Notes: a model not told the origin generated them from the sequence alone. Counted from the stretch's first letter, positions 29,342-39,200 are shown. The stretch: 64,000 nucleotides of DNA from Asparagopsis taxiformis (GCA_030407315.1 JALQPE010000231.1:124001-188000), one strand, 5' to 3'. A program made the numbers and translations.

Positions 29342-31482
29342 ATCTAGACAACTTCCCTTCAAGGCGCACCTTCCCCCTCTCCCAATTTTCAGCGGAGCTC
29401 TTAAGTACACAAGTGTGTCACGTACTCAAGGCTCTCGATTTCCTTTATTCTGGAAAAGCCGCCGAAACTGCGAGCCCAAAACATCGCAGTCCTGCTACAC
29501 ATCGAGCCGTCCTATCCGTGTCCAACCGCTTGTCCGATCTCGCTAACTCTATCGGGGAGGTAGATTTTCGTAACGTCACGCTCTGCATTCCGGCAGAGAT
29601 TGCGCCACAACCGTTTTGCACGGTCAGGAAGGATTGGGAAGCAGTCCTCAAATTCCAAGAAGAAGTCGCTAGCACTAATGCAGCTGACAGGGGAAATTTC
29701 ACGCTGCTGGACGCCCGCAGAGTAGACCTACCCAAACAAACAGTGGCTCAAAAGTTCCAGTGGCTCCAGCTAATGCCACCATCCTTCCGCTCCTGGGTAG
29801 CGGACCCTGTCGGTGAATATTTCACCCAACCATTGGTCGACGCGGCCGCTTCAGGCTTCCCTTTCCCCAAACCCTGCGTGCACGCGCTAGAGGGGCACTA
29901 CCCTACTATCCTGGATAAGGCATACGCAGTAGGAGTTGTATCATGGTCCGATCCGAAATCGGAAACTCCACAATACAATGAATTAGCGACAAAACTAACG
30001 ATGACATCGTTCGCCGTCCGCAAGGATGCCCAAAGTGACAGAATGATCAGCTGGCCTAGATTCCAGAACGAATTTATGCCTGAGCCACCTCTCATCCAGC
30101 TACCCAGCCCAGACTTATTCAATCACATTCGTCTCCCTACAGATTCCAAGCTGTCAGGGTTTTATTTTGATATAGAAAACATGTTTCACAACATACGATT
30201 GCCGCTGGCTTTGTCTCGGCTCATGCCCCTCTCACCTGTAAGAGCTTCCACTCTCAGTACTACTACGCTTGAAAAACTCAGAACGGCGTTTGACAGGCAG
30301 ATTTCTCCTGACGAATTCATTCGCCCGCTGCAAGCTACACTACCAATGGGATTTAAATGGGCTGTTTACATTGCCCATACTATCGCAAAACGCTGCATGG
30401 AGCGTGCATTCGGCATTCTGCGCCTTTCTTCAGTGTCAGTTACCATACCGAAAACAACACGCTTGGTACCCTTACAACGAGCAAATGGCTTAATCCGGCT
30501 TCACTTGGGAGATGTACTGCTACTTCACATCCTAGATGACATTAACCCCATATGCATTAATTGGAAGCCTGAAGCGATAATAGAGTTTAACCGAGTCTGT
30601 GACCACGTTTTCCAATCCTTCGGACTTCCGCGCAAAGCGTCTAAATCATCACCTATGGGAAGTGTAATTACATCATCTATGCCGTTCATGGGATGGATGG
30701 TTCACCTTGATAGACAGGCTATGAGACCAATGGCGAGCAAACTCCGATCAGCTGTTGCGCACACATTGCGTGTCATATCCGGTAACCGCATTTCTCCAAG
30801 CGAGTTGCAGTCCACGATTGGACGCTTGGTATGGATTGCGTTGGGAATACGCCCATTGCTCTCCACACTCCTACACTCCTTTCATTATGTCAACAACGGC
30901 AAATCGCAAAACAGACCTTTAGCCCCAGTGGTAAAGCGCGAATTGTTCACAGTGGTGCGCCTCCTGCCGATGTCTTCTGTCCGTCTCCAGCGCCCTACGT
31001 GGAATATGATTGTCGCCTTCGATGCATCTAACACCGCAGCAGGGGTCTGCTTCGCACGACTAAACGAGCGGAAACAGAAGGCCCTCGAGGACTATGTTTT
31101 ATCCGATCCTGCACATCGCAGCACCCTCGAGCAGGTGAAATTACATGCACTCGTTAAAAGCCTGGATTGGTCAGTCGCATTCTCGCATAAATGGAGCCGT
31201 CATGAACACATCAATGCCCTAGAAGCACACGCCGCCGTCCTGGCCATCGACTGGGCGGCATCTTACCCAATCACTGGTAACCGCCTGTTAATTATCTCCG
31301 ATTCATTGGTTGTCATAGGTGCTCTACAGAAAGGGAGATCTTCATCACTAGATCTCGCCCTTCCTTGCCGCCGCTTCGCTGCACTCGCTATTGCACACGA
31401 CATACAACCTCTTTTCATACACGTCCCATCCGAGAGCAACCCCGCCGACGGCCCGTCCAGACATCGCAGTTCGCGGACGTAG
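29005..31482 (+). CDS. DIRS-like ORF2, reverse transcriptase and RNase H
   Basis: Protein of 825 residues. About 300 N-terminal residues are unrecognised. The RT palm begins at about 380 with SGFYFDIENMFHNI (first catalytic Asp), then LPMGFKWAVYIAH (about 450). The catalytic pair lies in LHILDDINP (about 510), where the usual YxDD is replaced by ILDD, as in other DIRS-like RTs. RNase H follows: VAFDASNTAAGVCFA (about 670), EAHAAVLAIDWAAS (catalytic Glu), IISDSLVVIGAL (catalytic Asp) and IHVPSESNPADGPSR (final catalytic part). The frame stops directly after RNase H, so no methyltransferase domain is attached. All key catalytic residues are present and the frame is unbroken. Confidence 0.88.
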   Translation: MPVDGGSIETAVHDSKSGGNAQQESGAHEGRDLGRVQTCSRNPKRRRTRGTTFGKQSHASYLSGDQDKRSHDTNGSPTAIIGPKVVSGKAEGQQTLRNGPAERPTPRTSRSLDLDNFPSRRTFPLSQFSAELLSTQVCHVLKALDFLYSGKAAETASPKHRSPATHRAVLSVSNRLSDLANSIGEVDFRNVTLCIPAEIAPQPFCTVRKDWEAVLKFQEEVASTNAADRGNFTLLDARRVDLPKQTVAQKFQWLQLMPPSFRSWVADPVGEYFTQPLVDAAASGFPFPKPCVHALEGHYPTILDKAYAVGVVSWSDPKSETPQYNELATKLTMTSFAVRKDAQSDRMISWPRFQNEFMPEPPLIQLPSPDLFNHIRLPTDSKLSGFYFDIENMFHNIRLPLALSRLMPLSPVRASTLSTTTLEKLRTAFDRQISPDEFIRPLQATLPMGFKWAVYIAHTIAKRCMERAFGILRLSSVSVTIPKTTRLVPLQRANGLIRLHLGDVLLLHILDDINPICINWKPEAIIEFNRVCDHVFQSFGLPRKASKSSPMGSVITSSMPFMGWMVHLDRQAMRPMASKLRSAVAHTLRVISGNRISPSELQSTIGRLVWIALGIRPLLSTLLHSFHYVNNGKSQNRPLAPVVKRELFTVVRLLPMSSVRLQRPTWNMIVAFDASNTAAGVCFARLNERKQKALEDYVLSDPAHRSTLEQVKLHALVKSLDWSVAFSHKWSRHEHINALEAHAAVLAIDWAASYPITGNRLLIISDSLVVIGALQKGRSSSLDLALPCRRFAALAIAHDIQPLFIHVPSESNPADGPSRHRSSRT

Positions 31483-31628
31483 CTTCCCTAGCCGATATCT
31501 ACATCGGAAGGGCGTTTCAGAAGGGAATCGTCCAGGTAAGAAATAATTGTTCGGCAATAGTATTGCCGCCTGCGATACAAGTGAGAATCCGAAGAACGTT
31601 TGGTGCTCCCCCACCTCTTCTTCTCCCC

Positions 31629-32999
31629 ATGGAACCTTCATATCCGGGTTCTGATTTTCTCAAAGGGCTATGGAAAAGCGGCCATAATATATTTGACCAT
31701 CACCCTCTCATACGCGACACTCTCAAACCAGCTACGCGCGCCAAGTATCTTTCAGCCTTCAAACGCTTCCAGAAACACATCTCTCACGAACCATCTACAC
31801 CTTATGAGCTGGATATCGCTTTGCGCGAGTACATCGAGACAAGAGCGCTTGAAGACGCGTCAGCCGGCCGCAAGCAAGACATAGCTAATCTGATATCTCA
31901 CCTTTCATTGGTTGCTCCAGAGCTCAATCGTATGCTTCCTCGAGCTAGGAGGGCACTCAAGGGATGGAAAAAATGGACTCCATCCCACTCCGCCCTTCCC
32001 CTCACCCATCACATCATGCTTGCCATTGTCCATTTCCTCCGATCTATTAATGAGCCAATCGTAGCAGGAGCAATCCTTACAGCATGGGGAGGATACTTGA
32101 GAGCTTCAGAGGTACTTAAACTGGATTGGAAGGACGTTGCATTACGAGGAGACACACGGACAAGACACCTATCACAGTCGATAGTCGGTGTGAATATCAG
32201 GGATGCGAAAACAGGACCTCTACAGTTCACAGCCATCCGCGAGGAGTCGGTTATAGACCTCCTACATCGCTACGCAGAGACCAGTTCAAAAACCGGCCGT
32301 GCATTTCCAATTCCGTACTCCAGGTACCTTGCCAAGCTTAAGGAGGCGGCTGGTTTCTTCGACCTTCCCGACAACCTCACCCCGCATTCTGCTCGAATTG
32401 GCGGTGCGTTGCACGACTACTGTAATGGAACAGAAGCAGCTACGATTGCCATACATGGTAGATGGGAAAGCATACAATCTCTCCGACATTATCTTTCCAA
32501 CGGCCGTGCGATCATCCAGAAACTACAGCTCACTACCGTACAAGAAGAAAAGATTTCTAGCTACGCGCAAGCTTCTTGTGATTTCCTTGTGGGTAATCAG
32601 CCATTCCAGACCATCGCCCGACCTCCGGAAGTTTTTAGCATTGTTTCCCTCTCTTCGACCGATCGTCCTCGCACAAAAGGCCGATTTAGATCCCCTTCGC
32701 GACATACCTGCTCCTATTCCAAGCAAAACCACATAGAAAACAAGAAAAAAGTCTCACGGACGCCATCGTCGCCCGGTACGACCCCGCAGCCGGACAACAC
32801 GGATCAGGAAGTCCCCAATACGAGTATATCTAATTCACATGGGAAGCGGGACTGGACCTTGGTTTGTCGCTCGACAACGGTTACACTGCCAACTATCCTC
32901 AACAAAAGATCCTTAATCGCGGAAGACGATAATCTTAAAACCGTCTTCCCACTATGCCGCCCGGTGAAACGGAGGAGATGGAATGAAACTTGCAGATAA
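31629..32999 (+). CDS. DIRS-like ORF3, tyrosine recombinase
   Basis: The frame is open from 31365 (TTG), but the first ATG is 31629 (MEPSYPGSDF), giving about 456 residues. If translated by readthrough or reinitiation from ORF2, the longer form is possible. An N-terminal SAM-like helical domain (TRAKYLSAFKRFQKHI) precedes the catalytic domain. There, RASEVL carries the first Arg, HSARIGG the His-x-x-Arg pair, HGRWESIQSLRHYL the Trp/His position and the nucleophilic Tyr. The Arg-His-Arg-Trp-Tyr set is complete. Such enzymes insert a circular cDNA by site-specific recombination, which avoids target-site duplications. About 160 low-complexity residues follow. Confidence 0.87.
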   Translation: MEPSYPGSDFLKGLWKSGHNIFDHHPLIRDTLKPATRAKYLSAFKRFQKHISHEPSTPYELDIALREYIETRALEDASAGRKQDIANLISHLSLVAPELNRMLPRARRALKGWKKWTPSHSALPLTHHIMLAIVHFLRSINEPIVAGAILTAWGGYLRASEVLKLDWKDVALRGDTRTRHLSQSIVGVNIRDAKTGPLQFTAIREESVIDLLHRYAETSSKTGRAFPIPYSRYLAKLKEAAGFFDLPDNLTPHSARIGGALHDYCNGTEAATIAIHGRWESIQSLRHYLSNGRAIIQKLQLTTVQEEKISSYAQASCDFLVGNQPFQTIARPPEVFSIVSLSSTDRPRTKGRFRSPSRHTCSYSKQNHIENKKKVSRTPSSPGTTPQPDNTDQEVPNTSISNSHGKRDWTLVCRSTTVTLPTILNKRSLIAEDDNLKTVFPLCRPVKRRRWNETCR

Positions 33000-33394
33000 C
33001 GACAGAATAATTGCACTCCTTGTATCCGAGAAATTCCGGATTTGTCAGCCACAGTCAGCTTTTCACTGACTTCTCCTGGCTACTCAAACGTATGAAAACG
33101 TTCAGAGAAATATCTCGCAGAGCAGAACCCGCAAGATCTCTCAGGACGTGGGTTTGGGGGCCTTTCAGCTAAATGCACAGGCAGGCTAATCACCTGAAGG
33201 ACTACAGGACTCCTACCCCCCTCGGTTTGGACTGGTTCGATATCCACCAGACCTAGCAGCCACTCTGCGTTCTCTAAACTAAACATGTTTCGATTTCAAT
33301 CGAGTTCTGTGCCTAGTACGGCAGTGGGCGGATGTTAAATTTTGTAATTTCTAGCCCTAACTCAGCCGGTGCCGGCGGCAAACACCTCTGCAGT
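33000..33394. other. 3' region of the DIRS-like element and flank
   Basis: About 395 non-coding bases between the recombinase stop and the Harbinger-type transposon. It probably contains the 3' terminal and internal complementary parts of the DIRS-like element, but no repeat pairing was seen. Confidence 0.35.
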
Positions 33395-33438
33395 GGGTGC
33401 ATCCGAAAATCGCCACTCCACCACTCCTCCACTCAAGT
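33395..33438 (+). repeat. Left terminal inverted repeat of the Harbinger-type element
   Basis: Begins GGGTGCATCCG and matches the reverse complement of 35827-35870 apart from a short mismatched block near its inner third. Confidence 0.92.
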
Positions 33439-33569
33439 TATTACAGTGGCATATCCTTTCTTGTTTGGTTTCTGACCCATAAGTTACGTTTGACGGTTTT
33501 TCGCATTCGTTCAATAGGGCAGATTTCCAAGCCCAGTGTGCTCCTTCTGCAGATACACGGGCAGCAGAC

Positions 33570-34427
33570 ATGAGTTCACTTCCCCCATCCGCAACAATTC
33601 CTGTAGCATCTGATGACGTAGTGACACAAGGTGAAGATACAACAGTAACCTTAACTCCGATTGAGGAAGGCGCTCAGCACTCTGTTTTGGCTGTGACGCC
33701 AAACGCGCGAAAGAGACGTCAGACCAGAGCAGGGGTTCCGAACTACTCTAATGACGAATTGGACCACCTTCTTGACATTGTGTCCGAAGTTCTTCCGCTT
33801 GGCTCAAACCACTGGGCACTAGTGGCAAATAAATTCGCGAAGTGGGCTGAAGACCAGGACAACACATTTAGAGATCAAGATTCGATTATGAACAAGTTTG
33901 ACAAACTCGCAAACTGTAAGAAGAAGACAGGTGACCCGTCTTGTCCTCCGCATGTTCGAAGAGCTAAGAAAATTTCCAGAGACATTCAGAATAAATGCGC
34001 AGCAAAAGTACTCGGTAGTGATGATGGAACTTCAGAAGAAGACAATGATGGGGCGGTCGGGCGGGATGGTTATGATGTACTGGAAGGAACTGCCATGGAG
34101 CACAATGAAAGACATAAAAAGAAGCTCAGAATGGGAAGCAATGGACTGCATACATCTTCGAAAAGCTCTAAGTCCGATAATGTTTTGCTTGATAGGGTTG
34201 GTGAGATGGCAGACAACGTTGGTCAGCTTTCCCAAGCAGTTGTTGGTATGGTCAATGTCTCATCAAGCTTGACAGAAGAGGACATAAAAAAGGTTGTTAA
34301 AGAAGAAATAGCGCGTAACCTCCAACCAACAAATGAATTGTTGCATCAGATGTCCGAAATGATAAAGCGCATGGGAAGTAAGGAGAAAAATGGTCATGCG
34401 GATATGGAAGAATCAATAAAAGAGTAA
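33570..34427 (+). CDS. DUF6818/Myb-like DNA-binding accessory protein
   Basis: Protein of 285 residues with a clear ATG. Residues about 50-125 carry a trihelical Myb/SANT-like module of the DUF6818 kind: NYSNDELDHLLDIVSEVLPLG, then HWALVANKFAKW, ending with KKKTGDPSCPPHVRRAKKISRDIQ. The 'TGDP.CPP.VRRAK' segment is characteristic of this family as known from oomycete and algal proteins. The rest is acidic and Ser-rich with a C-terminal coiled coil (LTEEDIKKVVKEEIARNLQ). In PIF/Harbinger elements a second, Myb-like protein is needed for nuclear import and binding of the transposase. Its location, convergent with the transposase inside shared inverted ends, fits that role. Confidence 0.85.
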   Translation: MSSLPPSATIPVASDDVVTQGEDTTVTLTPIEEGAQHSVLAVTPNARKRRQTRAGVPNYSNDELDHLLDIVSEVLPLGSNHWALVANKFAKWAEDQDNTFRDQDSIMNKFDKLANCKKKTGDPSCPPHVRRAKKISRDIQNKCAAKVLGSDDGTSEEDNDGAVGRDGYDVLEGTAMEHNERHKKKLRMGSNGLHTSSKSSKSDNVLLDRVGEMADNVGQLSQAVVGMVNVSSSLTEEDIKKVVKEEIARNLQPTNELLHQMSEMIKRMGSKEKNGHADMEESIKE

Positions 34428-34447
34428 AGAAGATGCATTTATTGGAT

Positions 34448-35674
34448 TTATGCACTACTGTTCAGCATGGTTTGGTCTCTACTATACGTCGAACGGATTT
34501 GGTTCAATCCAACTGTTCTGGTCCGCAAATTAAAGAGGTGACAACATATTGTTAACAAACTACGCCTTTTAGATGGGTTGGGAGGAAGTGAAACTTTCAG
34601 TCTTGAGAAAGGGGCTTTGATGGCTCTGATTCCCCATTCAGCGCTCTGGCGCTCGCTAGGCATGACGCGCTGCAACAAAACATCAACTGCTGCTAGTGCT
34701 GCAGACTCCGGAATATCCCACCTTTCACCCGCCTTTCGACCTCTAATTATTTTACCATTCGTAATCCGGCTGTTATTGACGAAGGCGGAGTCTCCCAATA
34801 TTGCCATGCCCGGAGGAGTCATGTCATCTGATAGCTTTGGATAGTACAACCCAGATACAGTAGCAAGTTTCGTGTCATGCCAGCTGCCAGGGTAATTGAC
34901 AGCGGCGTGAATTATCTCACCGAAGAAATTGAATAAGAACAAGTTTGTAACTTCCACAGACTGTGTGAAACCTTCAAAGTAAGCATTCTGCATGTTTGGG
35001 TCCGAAAACACAGCGCAAGGCATTCTTCCACCATCTGTCACTCCAAATTCACCTTTTAATAGTGACCCATACTTCCTATTCTTAGTCAATAGCTGTTCCG
35101 ACCGTTTCATTTCTTCAACACTTGGCCAACGTATTTCACAATTTGTATCTGTTTGCACGGCCTTACATAGCATGTCCAGGCTGTAGTCGAGCCATATGCC
35201 AATAGTGCTATCTACGACTCCGAATAAGGGACACAGACTGTATACAGTCTGCTTTGTCTTGATGTACCATAGTGACAAACCGAGAAGGTCTACTGTTTTC
35301 AGCAGCGGATTCCGACCTGTTTTCTTTGGTCCTCTTCGGAACGGACTCCCGAAACGATAAAGCTGTCTTTTCTCCTCAAATATTGGTAACAGTCTGTGTA
35401 ACAATATATCCTTCGTGAAATTAGTTGATACCAGAAAGTCGTCGTCTGTTCCACACGACAAGATCTGATTCCAAGGTGTGCTCAAGCTAGTTTGCACTGG
35501 CCGCAACAGTGCCAAACGGCGGTACTTTGCAGGTTTCCTACTCCTGCACTGTCTTCTCCTGATGCCTTGGTGATGTTTTTGCACGACAATGAGCATAACT
35601 GCGAGTGCCGCTGAGCAGACTGCAACGGCAGAAGCTGCTGTTATCAGGCGGTGTTGTTTCGAGAGCCGGTTCAT
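34448..35674 (-). CDS. PIF/Harbinger-type DDE transposase
   Basis: Protein of 408 residues of the DDE_Tnp_4 kind. The first 25 residues contain a hydrophobic stretch, unusual for a transposase. A helix-turn-helix-like region (KTVDLLGLSLWYIKTKQTVYSLCPLFGVVDSTI) precedes the catalytic core. FGVTDGGRMP holds the first Asp, NYPGSWHDTKLA follows (the PGS.HD signature), then ILGDSAFVN with the second Asp. SAEWGIRAIKAPFSRL holds the Glu and the conserved F..L pattern. The C-terminus has LLTICCHLFNLRTR, matching 'i.aa..LhN..' of Harbinger transposases. The frame is intact. It makes the cuts at the 44-base inverted ends. Confidence 0.88.
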   Translation of the reverse strand: MNRLSKQHRLITAASAVAVCSAALAVMLIVVQKHHQGIRRRQCRSRKPAKYRRLALLRPVQTSLSTPWNQILSCGTDDDFLVSTNFTKDILLHRLLPIFEEKRQLYRFGSPFRRGPKKTGRNPLLKTVDLLGLSLWYIKTKQTVYSLCPLFGVVDSTIGIWLDYSLDMLCKAVQTDTNCEIRWPSVEEMKRSEQLLTKNRKYGSLLKGEFGVTDGGRMPCAVFSDPNMQNAYFEGFTQSVEVTNLFLFNFFGEIIHAAVNYPGSWHDTKLATVSGLYYPKLSDDMTPPGMAILGDSAFVNNSRITNGKIIRGRKAGERWDIPESAALAAVDVLLQRVMPSERQSAEWGIRAIKAPFSRLKVSLPPNPSKRRSLLTICCHLFNLRTRTVGLNQIRSTYSRDQTMLNSSA

Positions 35675-35826
35675 TTCAAATACCTGATTCTTACCTACAC
35701 GTGGATAATATCCATACTATCTATGGGAATGGAAGTAAAGTGGCGGAGTGAACCGACCTTGGGATCCCCGGATCACATCATCTGAAGTAGCGAATTTCCG
35801 CCACTTTTCTCGTGTTTTGGTTGGTC

Positions 35827-35870
35827 ACTTGAGTGGCAAAGTGGTGGAGTGGCGATTTTCGGATGCACCC
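35827..35870 (-). repeat. Right terminal inverted repeat of the Harbinger-type element
   Basis: Ends ...CGGATGCACCC and pairs with 33395-33438. AGT follows immediately, repeating the three bases left of the element. Confidence 0.92.
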
Positions 35871-36026
35871 AGTGTCGCGCCGCCACCGGTCTATATAATG
35901 TCCGATAATACAGTATCGGGAACAGACAGGGGATGACATTACAATTAGTAAACGAAAACTACTTTTCCCTTTTTTTTAATTTATCGCGCCTTCGCGTCTA
36001 TCCCGCCTGCGAAACGACACGCCAAC

Positions 36027-36964
36027 ATGGCAGTCTTGTGGAGGGACAACTCTGGTGCCCCTTCGAGCTCCAGCCGCACCTTCAGCGGCGACTCTGGCGT
36101 GAAGAAGTTTTTCTTCTTCTAAGAACATGTCGCGATGCGCGAGAAATCCCCCGAGGAGAAAGCCTCCGAACTACTGGCTTCCCTGGATGGCCTTGCCTTC
36201 GATTTCTACTTCGACACATTCTCCGCCGACGGCCACCTCAAGCCGTCGGTCTTGGATTTCAATACCGTCAAAGCCGCCTTCCTGGAGCACTTCAAGACTG
36301 AGGAAGAACCGGAAGACATAATCCGTTTGGCAATGGAAGCTCGCTTATCCGCCTCGGACCTCCCTGGGTCCTGCGCGGGATGGACTGTTTGTCCGAGAAG
36401 GCTGAGTTCAATGGCAAGGCTAAGTTTGGCATACTACGTAACTCGATCATGTAAATTCCCGAGCTCGCTCAGTTTGTCCTTTACCACCGCTTCGACGACT
36501 ACGAAGCTGCAGTGAAAGCTGTACGTGACTATAATGCAGGGAAGATGATTTTCCGCAGCGCAATGGAAACCGCAGATCGTTTCCATACGGATAACCATAT
36601 TTTCTCACGTGAAAACGTTGGTCACGGAGAAGTAGCCGCTCTGAGGCTGATGGCTCGTCCAGATGCTAGGGTGAGCAACGTAGAGCACAAGGTTGATGCT
36701 ATCGCGAATCAGATGGAGAGCATGACTCTCCTGATCAAGAATTTCACCTCACAGTCTGCAGATACTTCCTCTCCAAACGATATGCAACGCACGTGCTCCT
36801 ACTGCAAGAAACCTGGTCACCCGGCCAATAGGTGTGAGGCAAATGTAGTCGAACACACCTTACGCGTGTGGCACTTTGGATTTGGTCCAGACCTATTCGG
36901 CGGGATCTCACTGACAGTCTGTCCGCAGCAAATTATCTATTCAAAACATTGTAATTTATTTTAG
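36027..36964 (+). pseudogene. Gag pseudogene with CCHC zinc knuckle
   Basis: A retroviral-type gag remnant read across two frames. An N-terminal piece (36027 onward) meets an in-frame TAA before the continuation at 36135 (MREKSPEEKASELLASLDGL). The frame shifts near 36365, and the continuation passes another stop near 36455 before IPELAQFVLYHRFDDYEAAV and the long segment from 36512. A perfect CX2CX4HX4C knuckle (CSYCKKPGHPANRC) closes it, followed by a coiled coil-poor tail. With two stops and one frameshift it cannot make a protein. The knuckle and gag-like helices point to a Ty3/gypsy-type LTR element; no protease or RT follows, so only a fragment remains. Confidence 0.78.
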
Positions 36965-38560
36965 TTTAGCTATTTATTTGTATTCTAGGATTTCTTTTGG
37001 GGTCTTCGTCGACCGGCGAAGACTCCAGTAGCCATATTTATTCCCAGCGTATTTTTTGACCCTTGGGATTGTAAAGCACCGTGTAGTGCAATGCCACTTG
37101 GCGAAGCGCTTACAGATAGGTGTTTCACCTCCAATTTTGGGCACTTTACCCAATTATTTTATTTCGAAACTATTTTGAACTATCTATTCTAACAGCAGTG
37201 CAATCACTGAACACTTGGCACGTGACACCAGTGATACACTGAACTATACACTACAGATAACATTTTACACTGTATTTACAGTGTGCCAGCGCCGCCGGCG
37301 CACCCGTCACTTAGGGTTTTTCGACCACCCTACTGTATCAGTATTTAGCATACCTATTGGACACCAACCACAAGGACATTTAGGGCTACAAGCCATATAT
37401 AATTTAGTATTTAACTAGAGGCGAACCGCCATGTCCTTTGATTGTAAAAGCCAGCCGGAAGCTCGGTGTCCAATCTACCCCCAGGGTGCGTTTTGCCTAC
37501 TGATTCAGTGTGATTCTCCCTTGGCAATGGTGCTTGGCACTCTTCCGGTGTCCCTTTTCGCTGATTCAGCTTCTCAATGTCGGGACGCTGTATCAGCATT
37601 GCCCCTACCACGCGTCACCGGTGGTGTGCGTGCCCCTCAATCAGGTGTCTTCGGCCGCCTGGTGCCCATCCGGAGGTATGGTGGCGAGCCACTCCCAACT
37701 TGCGTTTCGCAGTCTCATTGCAGCCTGCTTCGACTTTGGCTATAGTGTCTGGCCTGCTTCTGGAACTCATTCCCCGCTGTATCAGCTTTCTGTCCTGGCC
37801 GTCGTGCTGGTTCAGAAACCTCCCCGCTGACCAATCGGACCTGTTTATTGATGTGCTCCCAACTATCGTTTTGCAGTCTCATGGAAGCCTGCTTCGTCTT
37901 TGGCTATAGCGCGGACCGCGCCGACACTGGTAACTTAACTGATTCAGTCTGTGACTGGTTACTCTGCTGGATCAGCTTTCCTTTCCCTGATACCACGCGT
38001 CACCGGTGGTGTGCGTGCCCTTCGATTAGGTATCTTCGGGTGCCTGGTGCCCGGCTCTTGAGCCACTGCCCCTCTCCCGCTGTACCAGCGTATCGCTGTA
38101 TGTATCGCTGTACCAGCGGCCGCCCTACTCTCCAGGGCTCCCCCTTCTTCTTCCCTTTTTGCTTCTTATACAAGGCACTGTGGGACTCGTCCCGTATTGC
38201 GCTGCGAGCGGTCGCGGGAGGGACAATTCCAGGCGCCTGGAATGGGCGCCAGGAGGGGTCGCTTAAGCGGTACGCTCGAGAGCGTGAGTGGGTACTCGAT
38301 AGGGAATCAGCGGCGAAGAGCCGCGTTAGGGATCACTAGCCGCGGTGACGTGGCAAGGCAATTGTCGCCCAAGGGCGAATGGGCGCGTGCCGCCTTGCAT
38401 TGGCACCGGGCCACATTGCTTGCGCAGGACCCTTCGGGGAGCGTGCAACGTGTAGCGATATAGGCGCGATTAGTCACACACGTGTGCGAGCGGGAGGATT
38501 CTCCCGTTACAGTTGTGCACGTGTACATTACGGCTGGCCGTTTCTATTAGTTTACACGTA
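36965..38560. repeat. Non-coding repeat-rich region with internal duplications
   Basis: No coding signal. Two degenerate duplications are visible: 37608-37667 versus 37993-38052 (both start CCACGCGTCACCGGTGGTGT), and about 37692-37745 versus 37857-37910 (both contain CAGTCTCAT...GCCTGCTTCG). A motif around TTTTTGACC and a hairpin near 37000 (GTCTTCG...CGAAGAC) suggest LTR-like or regulatory DNA of a decayed retroelement. The right end merges into the leader described next. Confidence 0.55.
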
Positions 38561-38564
38561 GCAA

Positions 38565-39200
38565 CGTGGCAGCTTACTCTGTAAGGCCCCTGGGCCGCAT
38601 AAAACCCCCACAAGGTCCATTGGACGCCGGACCGGGACCATTGGTCCTGGTCCGGCCCCGGCAGTCTCGTTGACCATTTAAGGTCAACGGACTGACCACT
38701 AAGCTACAATAAAGGCAGATCGTCTCGGTTCCAAATCTTTCGACCGTGGTCGTTTAACTTACAACTAAACGGCGGCGGCAATTCCTTCGCAGGATACCAG
38801 CCGCTCCGTTTCGATCTCCAATTGGGGATCGCTCGCACATTTCCCCAATTGCCCGCCGCGAGCCTCCTCCGGCGGGAGTGCACGTGGATTGCCCTAGGGC
38901 ATTTCGTTTCCGCGGTAGTGGACCACCTTCCCGCTTCTTTTAACGCCGTCAGGCGACCGGGAGTGGCCTTCCGCCCACCGGGACAAGGCTACCGACTGGG
39001 AGCGCTGTCGGTTCGGCACTCCCAGCCGGTCAACCGAGCTAACGCCCGTGGGCTTCTCAATCGGTCTCGATCGCAGCCGCCGGCGGTATCACAGTTGCGG
39101 AATCCGTCGTGTGAGCAGCCACGCGCGGAGGCGACCACAACTCCCCGCGGGGATCCATCGCGCTAAGTGCCTAGTTAACCCTTAAGTGGGTTGAGGACGG
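38565..39200 (+). repeat. LTR/leader-like region A with conserved hairpins
   Basis: This stretch matches, in order, elements of the leader upstream of the gypsy-type gag at 41960: an ACAAGGTCCA motif, a long hairpin (38627-38655), a CTACAATAAAGGCAG poly(A)-like motif, and a short hairpin (39177-39192) followed by GAGGACGGC. A further perfect hairpin, GTTGACC/GGTCAAC, lies at 38669-38688. I interpret it as the LTR R/U5 and untranslated leader of a second, more decayed copy of the same retroelement group. Confidence 0.6.
38627..38655 (+). other. RNA hairpin, leader A
   Basis: A near-perfect inverted repeat of about 14 bases per arm around the GGACCA/TGGTCC core. The equivalent position in leader B (41035-41061) has a different outer stem but keeps the pairing. 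Confidence 0.7.

Larger units (their letters stand above)
27911..32999 (+). mobile_element. DIRS-like tyrosine-recombinase retrotransposon (coding part)
   Basis: Three overlapping plus-strand frames encode a gag-like protein, reverse transcriptase with RNase H, and a tyrosine recombinase in place of an integrase: the defining set of DIRS-order elements. The overlaps (ORF1/ORF2 337 bases; ORF2/ORF3 118 bases if the third frame is taken from its alternative start) are typical of the group. All three frames are undamaged, so the copy may be young. The methyltransferase domain found after RNase H in DIRS-1 and PAT elements is absent, as in Ngaro-like elements. The coordinates cover coding sequence only; inverted or split direct terminal repeats could not be located by eye. 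Confidence 0.85.
33395..35870. mobile_element. Complete PIF/Harbinger-type DNA transposon
   Basis: The element is 2476 bases. It is bounded by 44-base inverted ends starting GGGTGCATCC (33395-33438 and 35827-35870) with only a short internal block of mismatches. AGT directly flanks both ends (33392-33394 and 35871-35873), a 3-base target duplication of the size expected for PIF/Harbinger. Starting one base further in gives an alternative 5-base flank, CAGTG. It carries two convergent genes 20 bases apart: a DUF6818-like DNA-binding protein and a DDE transposase. Both frames are intact, so the copy could be autonomous. Confidence 0.9.

Noticed and set aside
33391..35874. A 5-base target duplication (CAGTG) for the Harbinger-type element
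   Set aside because: It fits if the inverted repeat starts one base further in, but a 3-base duplication (AGT) matches what is known of the family better.
35748..35936. Small frame starting MNRPWDPR across the right end of the Harbinger-type element
   Set aside because: It runs through the inverted repeat itself and has no resemblance to a protein.
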